From Pontibacillus chungwhensis BH030062 (GTDB lineage Bacteria; Bacillota; Bacilli; Bacillales; BH030062), in contig NZ_AVBG01000012.1 of the NCBI RefSeq assembly GCF_000770675.1, positions 1 through 64,000 of the forward strand: DNA of 64,000 nucleotides. Direction: 5' to 3'. The position numbers and the translations under genes were made by a program. The notes beneath the pieces were generated by a model. The model saw only the letters and a list, made by a program, of their open reading frames with translations. It was not told where the DNA came from and did not search any database. Shown here one piece after another: positions 49,994-58,015 of the stretch (position 1 is the stretch's first letter; each line of letters opens with the position of its first letter).

Positions 49994-50227
49994 ATGAATA
50001 CAGATCATTTGAAAGCAAGAATGGAAGACTATGCTCGATTTATCATAACGTTGCTCATATTAAGCGTATACTTTTATCTGGGTACGATTATTACCACTTA
50101 TTTAACAGAATCGAATTACGAAACTATTATGATGGGACTTACTGCATTAAGTATGGGAGGGGCTTTCTTCTTTACTTTACGATGGAAGAAGTGCAGCCAA
50201 GCATTACAAGATCAGGAATCTCAATAA
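49994..50227 (+). CDS. yrhC: YrhC-like membrane protein
   Basis: A 77-residue protein with two membrane helices (FIITLLILSVYFYLGTIITTYL and MMGLTALSMGGAFFFTLRW regions), of the YrhC family. ATG 49994 is 8 nt after GGGGGAGG; an earlier in-frame ATG (49970) overlaps a probable leader. In B. subtilis yrhC ends the mtnN-mccA-mccB operon; here it follows mtnN directly. Function unknown. Confidence 0.8.
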   Translation: MNTDHLKARMEDYARFIITLLILSVYFYLGTIITTYLTESNYETIMMGLTALSMGGAFFFTLRWKKCSQALQDQESQ

Positions 50228-50266
50228 AAAAACAGATTCAATGAATATTGAATCTGTTTTTTTTAT
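50226..50266. terminator. Bidirectional terminator (yrhC / YjcZ-like)
   Basis: AAAACAGATTCAAT and its complement form a long AT-rich stem with A and T runs on both sides, between convergent genes. Confidence 0.9.
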
Positions 50267-50275
50267 ATTTTACGT

Positions 50276-50431
50276 TTAAGCAAACCGGTAATAATAGTAT
50301 CCTCCGCCTAGCACTAGCAATAAGATAAGCAACACCACTGCTAACCCTAGACCATAACCGCCATAAGGTGCATATGGATATGGTACGGGATAGGGGGTGT
50401 AAGGGTATCCTGCATAGCCACAATACCCCAT
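50276..50431 (-). CDS. YjcZ-family small transmembrane peptide
   Basis: A 51-residue minus-strand frame with ATG 50431 behind GAGAGGTGA. The product starts with a tyrosine/proline/glycine-rich segment (MGYCGYAGYPYTPYPVPY). It ends with one hydrophobic helix, GLAVVLLILLLVLGGGYYYY, the layout of the 'sporulation protein YjcZ' family of tiny membrane peptides found in spore-formers. It lies downstream of and co-directional with sigK (72-nt gap), suggesting mother-cell expression. Annotation software often skips genes this short. Confidence 0.75.
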   Translation of the reverse strand: MGYCGYAGYPYTPYPVPYPYAPYGGYGLGLAVVLLILLLVLGGGYYYYRFA

Positions 50432-50502
50432 AGGTATTCACCTCTCTTATAGGTATTTGCTATACCATATGAAAGAGTGGTGTGTTTTGTGATAAACATT
50501 TT

Positions 50503-51222
50503 CTATCCGTTTTGGGAAGTGTTTTGATGTTCTTTTCTGTAAAACTCATGGAAAATCTTCATTAAAGCTCTTTTTTCAATTCGAGACACGTAGCTTCTCG
50601 AAATGCCTAACGTCTTAGCAATTTCTCTTTGTGTCATTTCTTCTTTTAATCCCAACCCATACCGTCCAATGATGACTTCCTTCTCCCTTTTATCTAAGAT
50701 TTGTAAGTATTCTCGGATTTTTTCCACTTCCATATTTAACTGAATCAATTCTACAACATCTGCATTTTCAGCTTTTAATATGTCGATTAAGCTAATTTCA
50801 TTTCCTTCTTTATCTTGGCCGATCGGGTCTTGTAAAGAAACGTCCTTTTTAGTCTTCTTTAAAGCTCTTAAATGCATGAGGATTTCATTTTCAATACAGC
50901 GAGCCGCATAGGTAGCTAGTTTGGTCCCTTTGCCAGAAGAAAAGCTCTCGATTCCCTTGATTAAACCTATAGTTCCAATAGAAATGAGATCCTCGTTATC
51001 CTCCCCTGTGTTCTCGAACTTTTTCACAATATGTGCTACCAGTCGTAAATTGTGTTCAATCAGTTTGTTTCTAGCTTCCTCATCTCCTTCTTGCATTTTT
51101 TGCAGGCATTTGGCTTCTTCTTCTGGTGGAAGGGGTTGCGGGAAGGCATGGTTTTTTACGTAGGATACAAAGAATAGGGTGTCTTTAATAAAAAGGGCGA
51201 GAGCTGACAATAAACTAGACAA
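50503..51222 (-). CDS. sigK: Sporulation sigma factor SigK (pro-sigma-K), uninterrupted
   Basis: Late mother-cell sigma factor controlling coat and lysis genes. The 239-residue protein has the pro-sequence (about residues 1-19, hydrophobic [17 protein letters not shown]) removed by SpoIVFB before YVKNHAFPQ. It also has sigma region 2 ([71 protein letters not shown]) and region 4 with [27 protein letters not shown] 51222 is 9 nt from GGAGG and gives a pro-peptide of B. subtilis length; ATG 51228 is only 3 nt away. The gene is continuous, with no skin-type prophage between the two halves. Confidence 0.93.
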   Translation of the reverse strand: MSSLLSALALFIKDTLFFVSYVKNHAFPQPLPPEEEAKCLQKMQEGDEEARNKLIEHNLRLVAHIVKKFENTGEDNEDLISIGTIGLIKGIESFSSGKGTKLATYAARCIENEILMHLRALKKTKKDVSLQDPIGQDKEGNEISLIDILKAENADVVELIQLNMEVEKIREYLQILDKREKEVIIGRYGLGLKEEMTQREIAKTLGISRSYVSRIEKRALMKIFHEFYRKEHQNTSQNG

Positions 51223-51400
51223 GCGCATACACCTCCACATAAACATTTAGGCAATGGCCTATATAGTCACCTTATGCGCTTATATGGAGAAAAGTGTCTG
51301 TCCTCCATGAATTACACCCCACCCAAAGACTGCTCTAGTACTTATAAGCACCACGGCCTCAGGCAATCTACACTACATGTGTATAATAATCGTAATAACC

Positions 51401-51440
51401 AAAAAAACCGTTCAGCTGATTCAGCTGAACGGTTTTTTTG
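51401..51440. terminator. Terminator at the end of the mrp operon
   Basis: Perfect 14-bp stem AACCGTTCAGCTGA/TCAGCTGAACGGTT flanked by A7 and T7, just after the mrpG stop on the minus strand. Confidence 0.93.
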
Positions 51441-51443
51441 AGT

Positions 51444-51812
51444 TTATTTATCGTCTGATTCAACGACCTTTTTGTAATCATCTTTAATACTGTGATCCCA
51501 TAACTGAACTCCACTGCGATAGGCAGCTCTTGAGATCATATGACCGGATACAGGGGCAGTTAGTAAAACGAAGATAATCCCTAAGATTAATTTCCCGCTA
51601 ATCATTCCGTGTTCAATATAAAGAAACAGAAAAGCTCCGATCATAATTCCAGATACCCCAAGAGTGGCACCTTTTGTAGCAGCGTGAAGTCTTGTGTATA
51701 CGTCTGGGAATCTTATGATTCCAATCGAGCAGGAGATGATGAAGAAGGTACCTGCTAGTAAGAATACCATAATGATGAGGTCCCAAACGATTTCAATCCA
51801 TGTCCCGCTCAA
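51444..51812 (-). CDS. mrpG: Mrp antiporter subunit MrpG
   Basis: Small membrane subunit (about 122 residues) of the Mrp multisubunit Na+(K+)/H+ antiporter, with three helices and the family motif IGIIRFPDVYTRLHAATKGATLGV. A cytoplasmic acidic/basic tail follows. TTG 51812 has AAGGG 8 nt upstream; GTG 51821 is an alternative adding three residues. It overlaps the end of mrpF by about 20 nt and is the last gene of the operon. Confidence 0.9.
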   Translation of the reverse strand: MSGTWIEIVWDLIIMVFLLAGTFFIISCSIGIIRFPDVYTRLHAATKGATLGVSGIMIGAFLFLYIEHGMISGKLILGIIFVLLTAPVSGHMISRAAYRSGVQLWDHSIKDDYKKVVESDDK

Positions 51813-52101
51813 TAATAACACCCTTTTCTAAGAATTTTGCAATGGCTACCGTACCGATAAACAGCAAAATTCCAATTAATAAAATAACATCGTTTAATTG
51901 TGCCGTAACAAGATAGATGGCAATCAATCCAGCAAGGGCCATAAGGTTAATCCCGATCGTATCTAGTGCAACTGCACGATCTGGGTTAGTGGGGCCTACA
52001 ACAGCTCTGTATAACAAAAGGATGATAGAGATCGATGTAACAACAATACAGATCTCCGTTACAATGTGTAACATATCTTTTGTCATTTCTACAGTTAACA
52101 T
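51793..52101 (-). CDS. mrpF: Mrp antiporter subunit MrpF
   Basis: A 102-residue subunit with three membrane helices and the conserved GPTNPDRAVALDTIGINLMAL segment containing the aspartate shared by MrpF proteins, followed by LIGILLFIGTVAIAKFLEKG. The start uses an AGGAGGTGA site that includes the mrpE stop codon, so translation is coupled. It is equivalent to MnhF/PhaF. Confidence 0.92.
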   Translation of the reverse strand: MLTVEMTKDMLHIVTEICIVVTSISIILLLYRAVVGPTNPDRAVALDTIGINLMALAGLIAIYLVTAQLNDVILLIGILLFIGTVAIAKFLEKGVIIERDMD

Positions 52102-52102
52102 C

Positions 52103-52579
52103 TTATCTTGTCACCTCCTTAATCGCTCGTTCGAATGATTCTTTAATGGAGTTGATCTCAGCTTCAACATCTTCAATATTCATAGCGTGAACATAAATAT
52201 AAGAATGATCGTTTGAGATCGCGATAGATAGTGTACCTGGAGTTAGCGTAATTAAGTTCGCTAACAGTGTGATCTCCCAATTGCTTTTAAGATCAACAGG
52301 TACTGCAAATATTCCTGGCTCCATATCTAACTTCGGTTTGTATACCCATTTTAATATCGTCACATTAGATAAAAGGAGCTCTTTTATAAATAGTAAGATA
52401 AGGCTAATAATCTTTAAGAAACGCTTCATATAAAACTCATCTGGGATAAAACGCTGCAGTGTAAACAGCAGCAGGATTCCAAATAAATATCCACTGAAGA
52501 AGCTACCAAATGTGTACGATTCCTGAAGGAACGTCCACATAATAGCAATGATAATATTTAATACGATCTGAAAAGGCAT
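52103..52579 (-). CDS. mrpE: Mrp antiporter subunit MrpE
   Basis: A 158-residue membrane subunit: hydrophobic N-terminal half with helices around residues 5-25, 28-42 and 50-70, then a cytoplasmic domain with KWVYKPKLDMEPGIFAVPVDLKSNWEITLLANLITLTPGTLSI, the MnhE signature. The start follows AAAGGAG. A 6-nt gap separates it from mrpD. MrpE is needed for assembly of the complex. Confidence 0.92.
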   Translation of the reverse strand: MPFQIVLNIIIAIMWTFLQESYTFGSFFSGYLFGILLLFTLQRFIPDEFYMKRFLKIISLILLFIKELLLSNVTILKWVYKPKLDMEPGIFAVPVDLKSNWEITLLANLITLTPGTLSIAISNDHSYIYVHAMNIEDVEAEINSIKESFERAIKEVTR

Positions 52580-52585
52580 ATTGGT

Positions 52586-54067
52586 TTACTCCTTTAACAC
52601 GGACTCAATGTATTGAGAAGGATCTAATAAGGACTTAGAGATCTCCTCAACAATTGGATAAACGGTTTCTGCTCCGACTCCTAAATAAATCGAGAAGAAG
52701 ACAAGAAATGCAATAGGCCATGTAAAGCCTCGCGCTCCTTTTTTATCAGGAGTAAATGTTTCGTCTTTCTCTCCCCAGAAGCCTTGAATGAAGATGCGAA
52801 TCATAGAGAAAAGGATGAGTAAACTTGTTAGAAGTCCAATTATCACGACTGCATATTGGTCCTTTTCTAAACCGCCTTGCATTAATAGGATTTTTCCAAT
52901 AAATCCACTAAACGGAGGAATCCCCGCTAATGTAATACTTGCTATAAAGAATAGCCATCCAATGACGGGATAATGATGAATGAGTCCATTCATCTTCCGT
53001 AAATCACTTGTTCCAGCTAATATTGCAATGGCCCCAACGAGTAGGAAGAGGGCTCCCTTTACAATCATGTCGTGAATTAAGTAATAGACGGTCCCTGCTA
53101 CAGAAGTTTCTGTAAATAGAGCAATTCCCATTAACATAAATCCGACAGCTGGAATGATGTTGTAAGCCACAATGAGCTTGATGTTATGAGTAGACAGTGA
53201 GCCGATTACTCCAAACAACATGGTAAAAGCGGCTAACCAAAGGAAGAGCTGGTGCGTAATGTCAACTTCATGATGAAAGATAATTGTAAATGTTCTAAGG
53301 ATCGAATAGATTCCGACCTTCGTGAGTAATGCTCCAAATAGAGCAGAAACAACGGGGTTTGGTACAATATAGGACTTTGGTAACCAATAATAAAGCGGGA
53401 ATACTGCTGCCTTTGTAGCAAAAACAAAGAACAATAGAATTCCAATGGTAGTCAAGATCCCCTTTTGCTCAACTTCTTGTACGCGTTCAGCAACTTGTGC
53501 CATATTAACCGTACCGACTACGGAATATAAGAAAGAAATCACAGTTACAAAAAGCATAGAAGAGAAGAGGTTTAAGAGAACGTATTTTAATGATTCTCTT
53601 AGTTGAACCTTTTCTCCTCCTAGTACAATTAAAGCATATGAAGCCATAAGAAGGACTTCAAAGAATACGAATAGGTTGAATAGGTCTCCTGTTAAAAACG
53701 CACCAGAGACCCCTGTAATGAGTAAGAAGAAAAACGTGTAAAAGTAATACGTTTCCTTCCTATCACTTAAAGATTTAGAAGCAAAGAATACGCAAGCAAC
53801 AGCAATGATGTTCGTTGTGATTATAAGGAGCATTGCTAACATATCCGCTACTAACACGATTCCATAAGGTGCTTTCCATCCACCCGTTTCAAGAATGATT
53901 GTGCCGTTCTGATAGACATCCCATCCGATATATAAAACAACAACAAGGTTAAGGATGGCTACAATTCTTGAAAACAAACGGACCGCAGTCAGTTTTGTGT
54001 TGAAAAACGCAACGATAATACCTGCTAATAGTGGTAGTAAGATTGGTAAAACAGCTAAATTACTCAT
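52586..54067 (-). CDS. mrpD: Mrp antiporter subunit MrpD
   Basis: One of the two large Mrp subunits homologous to complex I NuoM/NuoN proton-pumping subunits. The 493-residue protein has about 14 helices, with GDLFNLFVFFEVLLMASYAL (glutamate of helix 5), FFVFATKAAVFPLYYWLPKSY (lysine of helix 7) and the C-terminal GIPPFSGFIGKILLMQGGL. It forms part of the proton path together with MrpA. It overlaps mrpC by 8 nt. Confidence 0.94.
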   Translation of the reverse strand: MSNLAVLPILLPLLAGIIVAFFNTKLTAVRLFSRIVAILNLVVVLYIGWDVYQNGTIILETGGWKAPYGIVLVADMLAMLLIITTNIIAVACVFFASKSLSDRKETYYFYTFFFLLITGVSGAFLTGDLFNLFVFFEVLLMASYALIVLGGEKVQLRESLKYVLLNLFSSMLFVTVISFLYSVVGTVNMAQVAERVQEVEQKGILTTIGILLFFVFATKAAVFPLYYWLPKSYIVPNPVVSALFGALLTKVGIYSILRTFTIIFHHEVDITHQLFLWLAAFTMLFGVIGSLSTHNIKLIVAYNIIPAVGFMLMGIALFTETSVAGTVYYLIHDMIVKGALFLLVGAIAILAGTSDLRKMNGLIHHYPVIGWLFFIASITLAGIPPFSGFIGKILLMQGGLEKDQYAVVIIGLLTSLLILFSMIRIFIQGFWGEKDETFTPDKKGARGFTWPIAFLVFFSIYLGVGAETVYPIVEEISKSLLDPSQYIESVLKE

Positions 54068-54398
54068 TTTCGTTACCCCTTAACTCGTCCATATTGTCGG
54101 TGTCATTTGTTTTGGCGGCGCGGTAAGCCAGAACAAGTAGGAAGCTCGTAACACCAAAACTAATAACAATAGACGTTAAGATTAATGCTTGTGGTAAAGG
54201 GTCGACGTAGTTCTCGACCCCTTCCACAATAATAGGAGGATTACCTCGCTTTAACTTCCCCATCGTCAGGATGAAAAGGTGAGCCCCATGAGAGATAAGG
54301 GCTGTTCCAATGACAATGCGTAGCAACTGCTTCTGCAGTAAGTTGTATACTCCTGTTGCGAAAAGAATACCCGCTAACAGGGACGTAATCATTTCCAT
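54060..54398 (-). CDS. mrpC: Mrp antiporter subunit MrpC
   Basis: A 112-residue NuoK-like subunit with three helices, containing IGTALISHGAHLFILTMGKLKRGNPPI and DPLPQALILTSIVISFGVTSF, typical of MnhC. It begins one base after the mrpA stop, leaving no room for the mrpB gene that separates A and C in B. subtilis and Staphylococcus. It overlaps mrpD by 8 nt. Confidence 0.94.
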   Translation of the reverse strand: MEMITSLLAGILFATGVYNLLQKQLLRIVIGTALISHGAHLFILTMGKLKRGNPPIIVEGVENYVDPLPQALILTSIVISFGVTSFLLVLAYRAAKTNDTDNMDELRGNENE

Positions 54399-54399
54399 C

Positions 54400-56733
54400 T
54401 TATTCTTCCGCCCCCTTCTTACGGCGTAGCTTTATCATGTTAAAGATCGCGAGTGCTGCAATCCCTAGTACCGCAATTTCAAATAACGTATCTAGTCCAC
54501 GCATGTCTACAAGGATTACGTTGACCACGTTGTGGCCACCACCAAGTTTTACAGACGTTTCAAGGAAATAATCTGAAATGGGGTCGAACCATTTACTGTT
54601 ATAAGAAGATATTCCAACAATCGTCATCATTGCTCCGAACAGAATGGCAATAGAAGCGTTGATTAGTATTGTTCCTGCTGACTCGTGGCGCTTTCTAAGC
54701 TCTGGCAGGTGCATAAATACAAGCAGGAATAAAGCAACCGTAACCGTTTCAATGATAAGTTGAGTTAATGCTAAGTCTGGAGCTCGGTAAAGAACGAAAA
54801 GTATGGCCAGACCATAACCGACAACGCCAAGTATTAAGATAGCTGCGATTCGGTTATTAGTGAATATTGTAGCAAGTGCTGCTAACACCATCATAATAAC
54901 AACTAACATTTCAGGGAAGGTAACATCTTCTACATCTGTCGGGTTTAAAGCTAATCCATCCGTAAGAAGCATTGTACCGATCGTCCCAAGAAGCATTGCG
55001 ATCAACAATAGGCGTACATAACGTCTTAAAGATCCATTCATATACCCATTTGTGATTGTGCTTGAATACTTCTCAGTACGATCTACTAACCAGTCGTAAG
55101 CTTTGTTTAGGCTTAAAGCACCTGGCACTGCTTTATATACTCCTGCCCAATATGAACGGAAGCTAACAAGCAATGCACCGAGTGCCACAACTATAAGTGA
55201 CATATGAAGTGGTGTCCCGTCCCAGCCATGCCAGAACTTAATCTCCTTCTCCATCGGTTCACCTTTTACCGACTCTGCTACGTGATCGATTAATGCACTG
55301 TTAAATAGCTCAGGAATTAAACCGATTGTAATGACTAATAGCACAAGGATGATAGGAGAGATGAGCATCCCAATCGGAGCCTCGTGTGGCTTTTGAGGCA
55401 ATTCTTTCTCTTTGTATTCTCCTCTGAATGTCCCAAAGAAGAGGTACATGGAGTATACAAATGTAAAGATGCTACCAAACACAGCTAGATATGGGATAAT
55501 CGCAGCAAGCGTTTGGGCAAGACCTTCTCCTTCAAGGTGCAGAGAAGCATCGAAGAACAGCTCTTTACTGTAGAAACCATTTAGGAATGGTAAAGGAACG
55601 CCAGCCATTGAAAACGTACCAAACACCGCAAGTGTTGCAGTAATTGGCATGAGCGTCATAAGACCGCCTAATTTGCGTATGTCTCGTGTACCTGTTTCGT
55701 GATCAATAATACCTGCGACCATGAACAAGCTACCTTTAAATGTAGCGTGGTTCAAGATATGAAATACAGCTGCAAATACAGCAACCTTCGTTCCAAATCC
55801 GAGCATAGCCATAATCATACCAAGTTGGCTTATCGTGGAGAAGGCTAATATTCCTTTTAGATCTGTTTGGCGAACAGCCATATAAGATCCCCAACATAAC
55901 GTTACAATTCCTACCGTACTAACAATAATAAAGAACCATTCACTCATTGAGAAAATCGGTAAGAAGCGGGCGATCAAAAAGATCCCTGCTTTAACCATTG
56001 TGGCTGAGTGAAGGTAAGCACTAACTGGAGTAGGAGCTTCCATTGCATCTGGTAACCATATGTGGAATGGAAATTGTGCTGATTTTGTAAAAGCACCTAA
56101 GAAGATAAACCCTAGTATCCATCCAAATTGTGGGCTGTTAATAATCGTTTCTTTCTGATCCATCATAGCCTGAATACTTGTGGTGTCTGTAACAATGGTT
56201 AAGAGTAAGAGTCCACCCAGTAAACTAAGGCCTCCAAATACGGTAATGAGCATTGATTTTAACGCCCCATACCTTGAGCCCTTTCTGTGGTTCCAGTATC
56301 CGATTAGAAGAAAGGAAGAAAGGGAAGTAAGTTCCCAAAACGTATAAAGTGCAAATACGTTATCCGAGAATACGACTCCGAACATGGCAGCCATAAACAT
56401 GAGTAAATACACGTAGAAATGGCCCAACTGTTCACTCTTATGTAAGTAATATACAGAATAGAGTACAACTAGAGAGCCAATGCCACTAATGAGCAACCCA
56501 AATAATAAACTTAGTCCATCTAGATACAGATCGAAATTGATTTGTAAGGATGGGATCCAAGAATAAGATCGCTCAAAAGGAGAGAATTGTGTACCCACCT
56601 GAGTGATAAGGTAAACAAATATACTGAAGGGAATAGGTAGCACGAACCAGCCTGTGTGAATGGAATGTTTCCATTTACTTAGGAATGGTATAAAACATGC
56701 TAAAATCAGTGGTAAAAAAATAGCGGTTAACAT
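54400..56733 (-). CDS. mrpA: Mrp antiporter subunit MrpA
   Basis: The largest subunit, 777 residues, NuoL-like. The proton-antiporter core (about 1-500) includes LYTFWELTSLSSFLLIGYW, GAFTKSAQFPFHIWLPDAMEAPTPVSAYLHSATMVKAG and HILNHATFKGSLFM. The C-terminal DUF4040/MbhE-like region has YRAPDLALTQLIIETVTVALFLLVFMHLPELRK and VNVILVDMRGLDTLFEIAVL. This ends like a free-standing MrpA of group 1 systems. It does not continue into an MrpB domain, as fused proteins do. It is first in the operon; ATG follows GGGAGGAC. Confidence 0.94.
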   Translation of the reverse strand: MLTAIFLPLILACFIPFLSKWKHSIHTGWFVLPIPFSIFVYLITQVGTQFSPFERSYSWIPSLQINFDLYLDGLSLLFGLLISGIGSLVVLYSVYYLHKSEQLGHFYVYLLMFMAAMFGVVFSDNVFALYTFWELTSLSSFLLIGYWNHRKGSRYGALKSMLITVFGGLSLLGGLLLLTIVTDTTSIQAMMDQKETIINSPQFGWILGFIFLGAFTKSAQFPFHIWLPDAMEAPTPVSAYLHSATMVKAGIFLIARFLPIFSMSEWFFIIVSTVGIVTLCWGSYMAVRQTDLKGILAFSTISQLGMIMAMLGFGTKVAVFAAVFHILNHATFKGSLFMVAGIIDHETGTRDIRKLGGLMTLMPITATLAVFGTFSMAGVPLPFLNGFYSKELFFDASLHLEGEGLAQTLAAIIPYLAVFGSIFTFVYSMYLFFGTFRGEYKEKELPQKPHEAPIGMLISPIILVLLVITIGLIPELFNSALIDHVAESVKGEPMEKEIKFWHGWDGTPLHMSLIVVALGALLVSFRSYWAGVYKAVPGALSLNKAYDWLVDRTEKYSSTITNGYMNGSLRRYVRLLLIAMLLGTIGTMLLTDGLALNPTDVEDVTFPEMLVVIMMVLAALATIFTNNRIAAILILGVVGYGLAILFVLYRAPDLALTQLIIETVTVALFLLVFMHLPELRKRHESAGTILINASIAILFGAMMTIVGISSYNSKWFDPISDYFLETSVKLGGGHNVVNVILVDMRGLDTLFEIAVLGIAALAIFNMIKLRRKKGAEE

Positions 56734-56885
56734 TCAGTCTAAGTCCTCCCTCGATATGAATAAAAGAATGTACCCTTTTAACATACGGTTTTCAATATGC
56801 TTAATATCCACTCCATTGTAATAAAAAAAAGAGGTAAGAAGCAACTTTATACTATTTAAAAAGAGTTTGACGATTTTGTGACAAT

Positions 56886-56916
56886 TAAAAAAGCCTATTG
56901 CTACTAGCAATAGGCG
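56886..56916 (-). terminator. Intrinsic terminator after sda
   Basis: GCCTATTGCT/AGCAATAGGC perfect stem with a T6 tract on the minus strand, 8 nt after the sda stop. Confidence 0.92.
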
Positions 56917-56922
56917 GATCGT

Positions 56923-57063
56923 TTAGCTTGTTCTTTTAATATTCTGAATGATTGATCTCCGTTGTAGTTCTTCTTCAATGAGCTTTATAAACTCTGCGCT
57001 GAGGTTAAGTTCTGTGGCTTTATAGTATGATTCTATAAGCAATTCATCTGATAAATGTTCCAT
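56923..57063 (-). CDS. sda: Sporulation histidine kinase inhibitor Sda
   Basis: Sda blocks sporulation when replication or DNA is compromised by binding the dimerisation domain of KinA/KinB and stopping phosphate transfer to Spo0F. This 46-residue frame is exactly the length of B. subtilis Sda and matches it strongly: [18 protein letters not shown], then [14 protein letters not shown], an antiparallel helical hairpin. ATG 57063 is inferred; the strongest Shine-Dalgarno (GGGAGGTG) is about 25 nt further upstream and separated by a CCAACAA/TTGTTGG palindrome. Position next to yqeG is as in B. subtilis. Confidence 0.92.
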   Translation of the reverse strand: MEHLSDELLIESYYKATELNLSAEFIKLIEEELQRRSIIQNIKRTS

Positions 57064-57204
57064 AGCAATCACCAACAATTTGTTGGCTTACACCTCCCGC
57101 AATTAATTTTACTTGACTATGTAGATTCATCTTTATATGTGATAAGATTATGTTTTGTTTTAGTGTGAACTAAATGTATCACGAATCATATTGGGCTACA
57201 ACAC

Positions 57205-57310
57205 CATGTATATCCACAACCAACTGTATATAAGTTGTGGGTAAATTGGAAAAATTGTACACAAATAGGGTGATTACCTTGTGTGTTTTGTGTATAGAGT
57301 TATCCACAAC
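57205..57310. promoter_or_regulatory. DnaA-box cluster upstream of sda
   Basis: A perfect DnaA box TTATCCACA at 57300-57308. One-mismatch boxes lie at 57210-57218 (ATATCCACA) and, on the minus strand, 57236-57244 (TTACCCACA). Two weaker sites lie at 57255-57263 (TTGTACACA) and 57289-57297 (minus). Five sites in about 100 bp within the sda-yqeG gap is far above expectation. In B. subtilis sda transcription is controlled by DnaA through boxes upstream of its promoter. Confidence 0.8.
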
Positions 57311-57484
57311 TAAAATGGTGTAGGAATTTGTCGAACGTTTTTTCTTCTAAATGAGTAGGTGGCACATAAAATATGCTTTTTTTCTATTTGAAGGTAAACT
57401 TTCTTTTGAAAGGGAATGATAAATTCTATATCATGGATAAGTGGTCCATTTGTACGGTAAAAGGCATAAAACGAGGTGATAAAG

Positions 57485-58015
57485 GTGTTAAAGAAGTTTC
57501 TTCCAGATGAACATGTTCAATCTGTATTTGAAATCAGACCTTCCGAATTAAAGGAACGAGGAATAAAAGGAATCATTACCGATTTAGATAATACGCTAGT
57601 TGCTTGGGATCAAGCAGATGCAACACCAGAAATTGTGCAATGGTTTAAATTAATGAAAGAAAACGATATTCAAGTAACAGTCGTTTCAAATAACAACGAA
57701 AGTCGCGTCACTTTCTTCTCTGAACCATTAAACATTCCATTTATATACAGTGCGAGGAAGCCGCTTGGGAAAGCTTTTCGCAAAGCTAGGAAAGAGATGA
57801 ACTTAAATAAGGAAGAAATCGTTGTTGTTGGAGATCAACTTTTGACTGACGTATTAGGTGGCAATCGCGCTGAATTCCATACGGTGCTAGTCGTTCCTAT
57901 CGTTCAAACAGATGGGTTGTGGACAAGAATTAATCGAAAAATTGAGCGACAGATCTTAGGTTGGATGAAAAGTCGAGGAATGCTTAATTGGGAGGATAAA
58001 GAATGGAAAAAGTAA
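57485..58015 (+). CDS. yqeG: YqeG family HAD-type phosphatase
   Basis: A 176-residue haloacid dehalogenase-fold protein: nucleophile motif ITDLDNTLVAWD (about residues 27-38), motif II VTVVSNNNESRV, lysine in ARKPLGKAFRKA, and the acidic motif VVVGDQLLTDVLGGNRA. The substrate is not established; mitochondrial relatives act on phosphatidylglycerophosphate. GTG 57485 after GAGGTGATAAAG gives the family start MLKKFLPDE. It overlaps yqeH by 13 nt and begins the yqeG-yqeM operon. Confidence 0.9.
   Translation: MLKKFLPDEHVQSVFEIRPSELKERGIKGIITDLDNTLVAWDQADATPEIVQWFKLMKENDIQVTVVSNNNESRVTFFSEPLNIPFIYSARKPLGKAFRKARKEMNLNKEEIVVVGDQLLTDVLGGNRAEFHTVLVVPIVQTDGLWTRINRKIERQILGWMKSRGMLNWEDKEWKK

Noticed and set aside
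50238-50441. Minus-strand 67-codon frame at the yrhC-sigK gap
   Set aside because: It overlaps the YjcZ-like gene in another frame, lacks a ribosome binding site and has no family resemblance.
51341-51361. CTTATAAGCACCACGGCCTCA as another element remnant
   Set aside because: It resembles the right tip of copy B2, but only about 20 nt match and no partner arm is found, so it was not annotated.
54400-56733. MrpA as an MrpA-MrpB fusion
   Set aside because: The protein is 777 residues and ends with the normal MrpA C-terminus; no MnhB-type segment follows.
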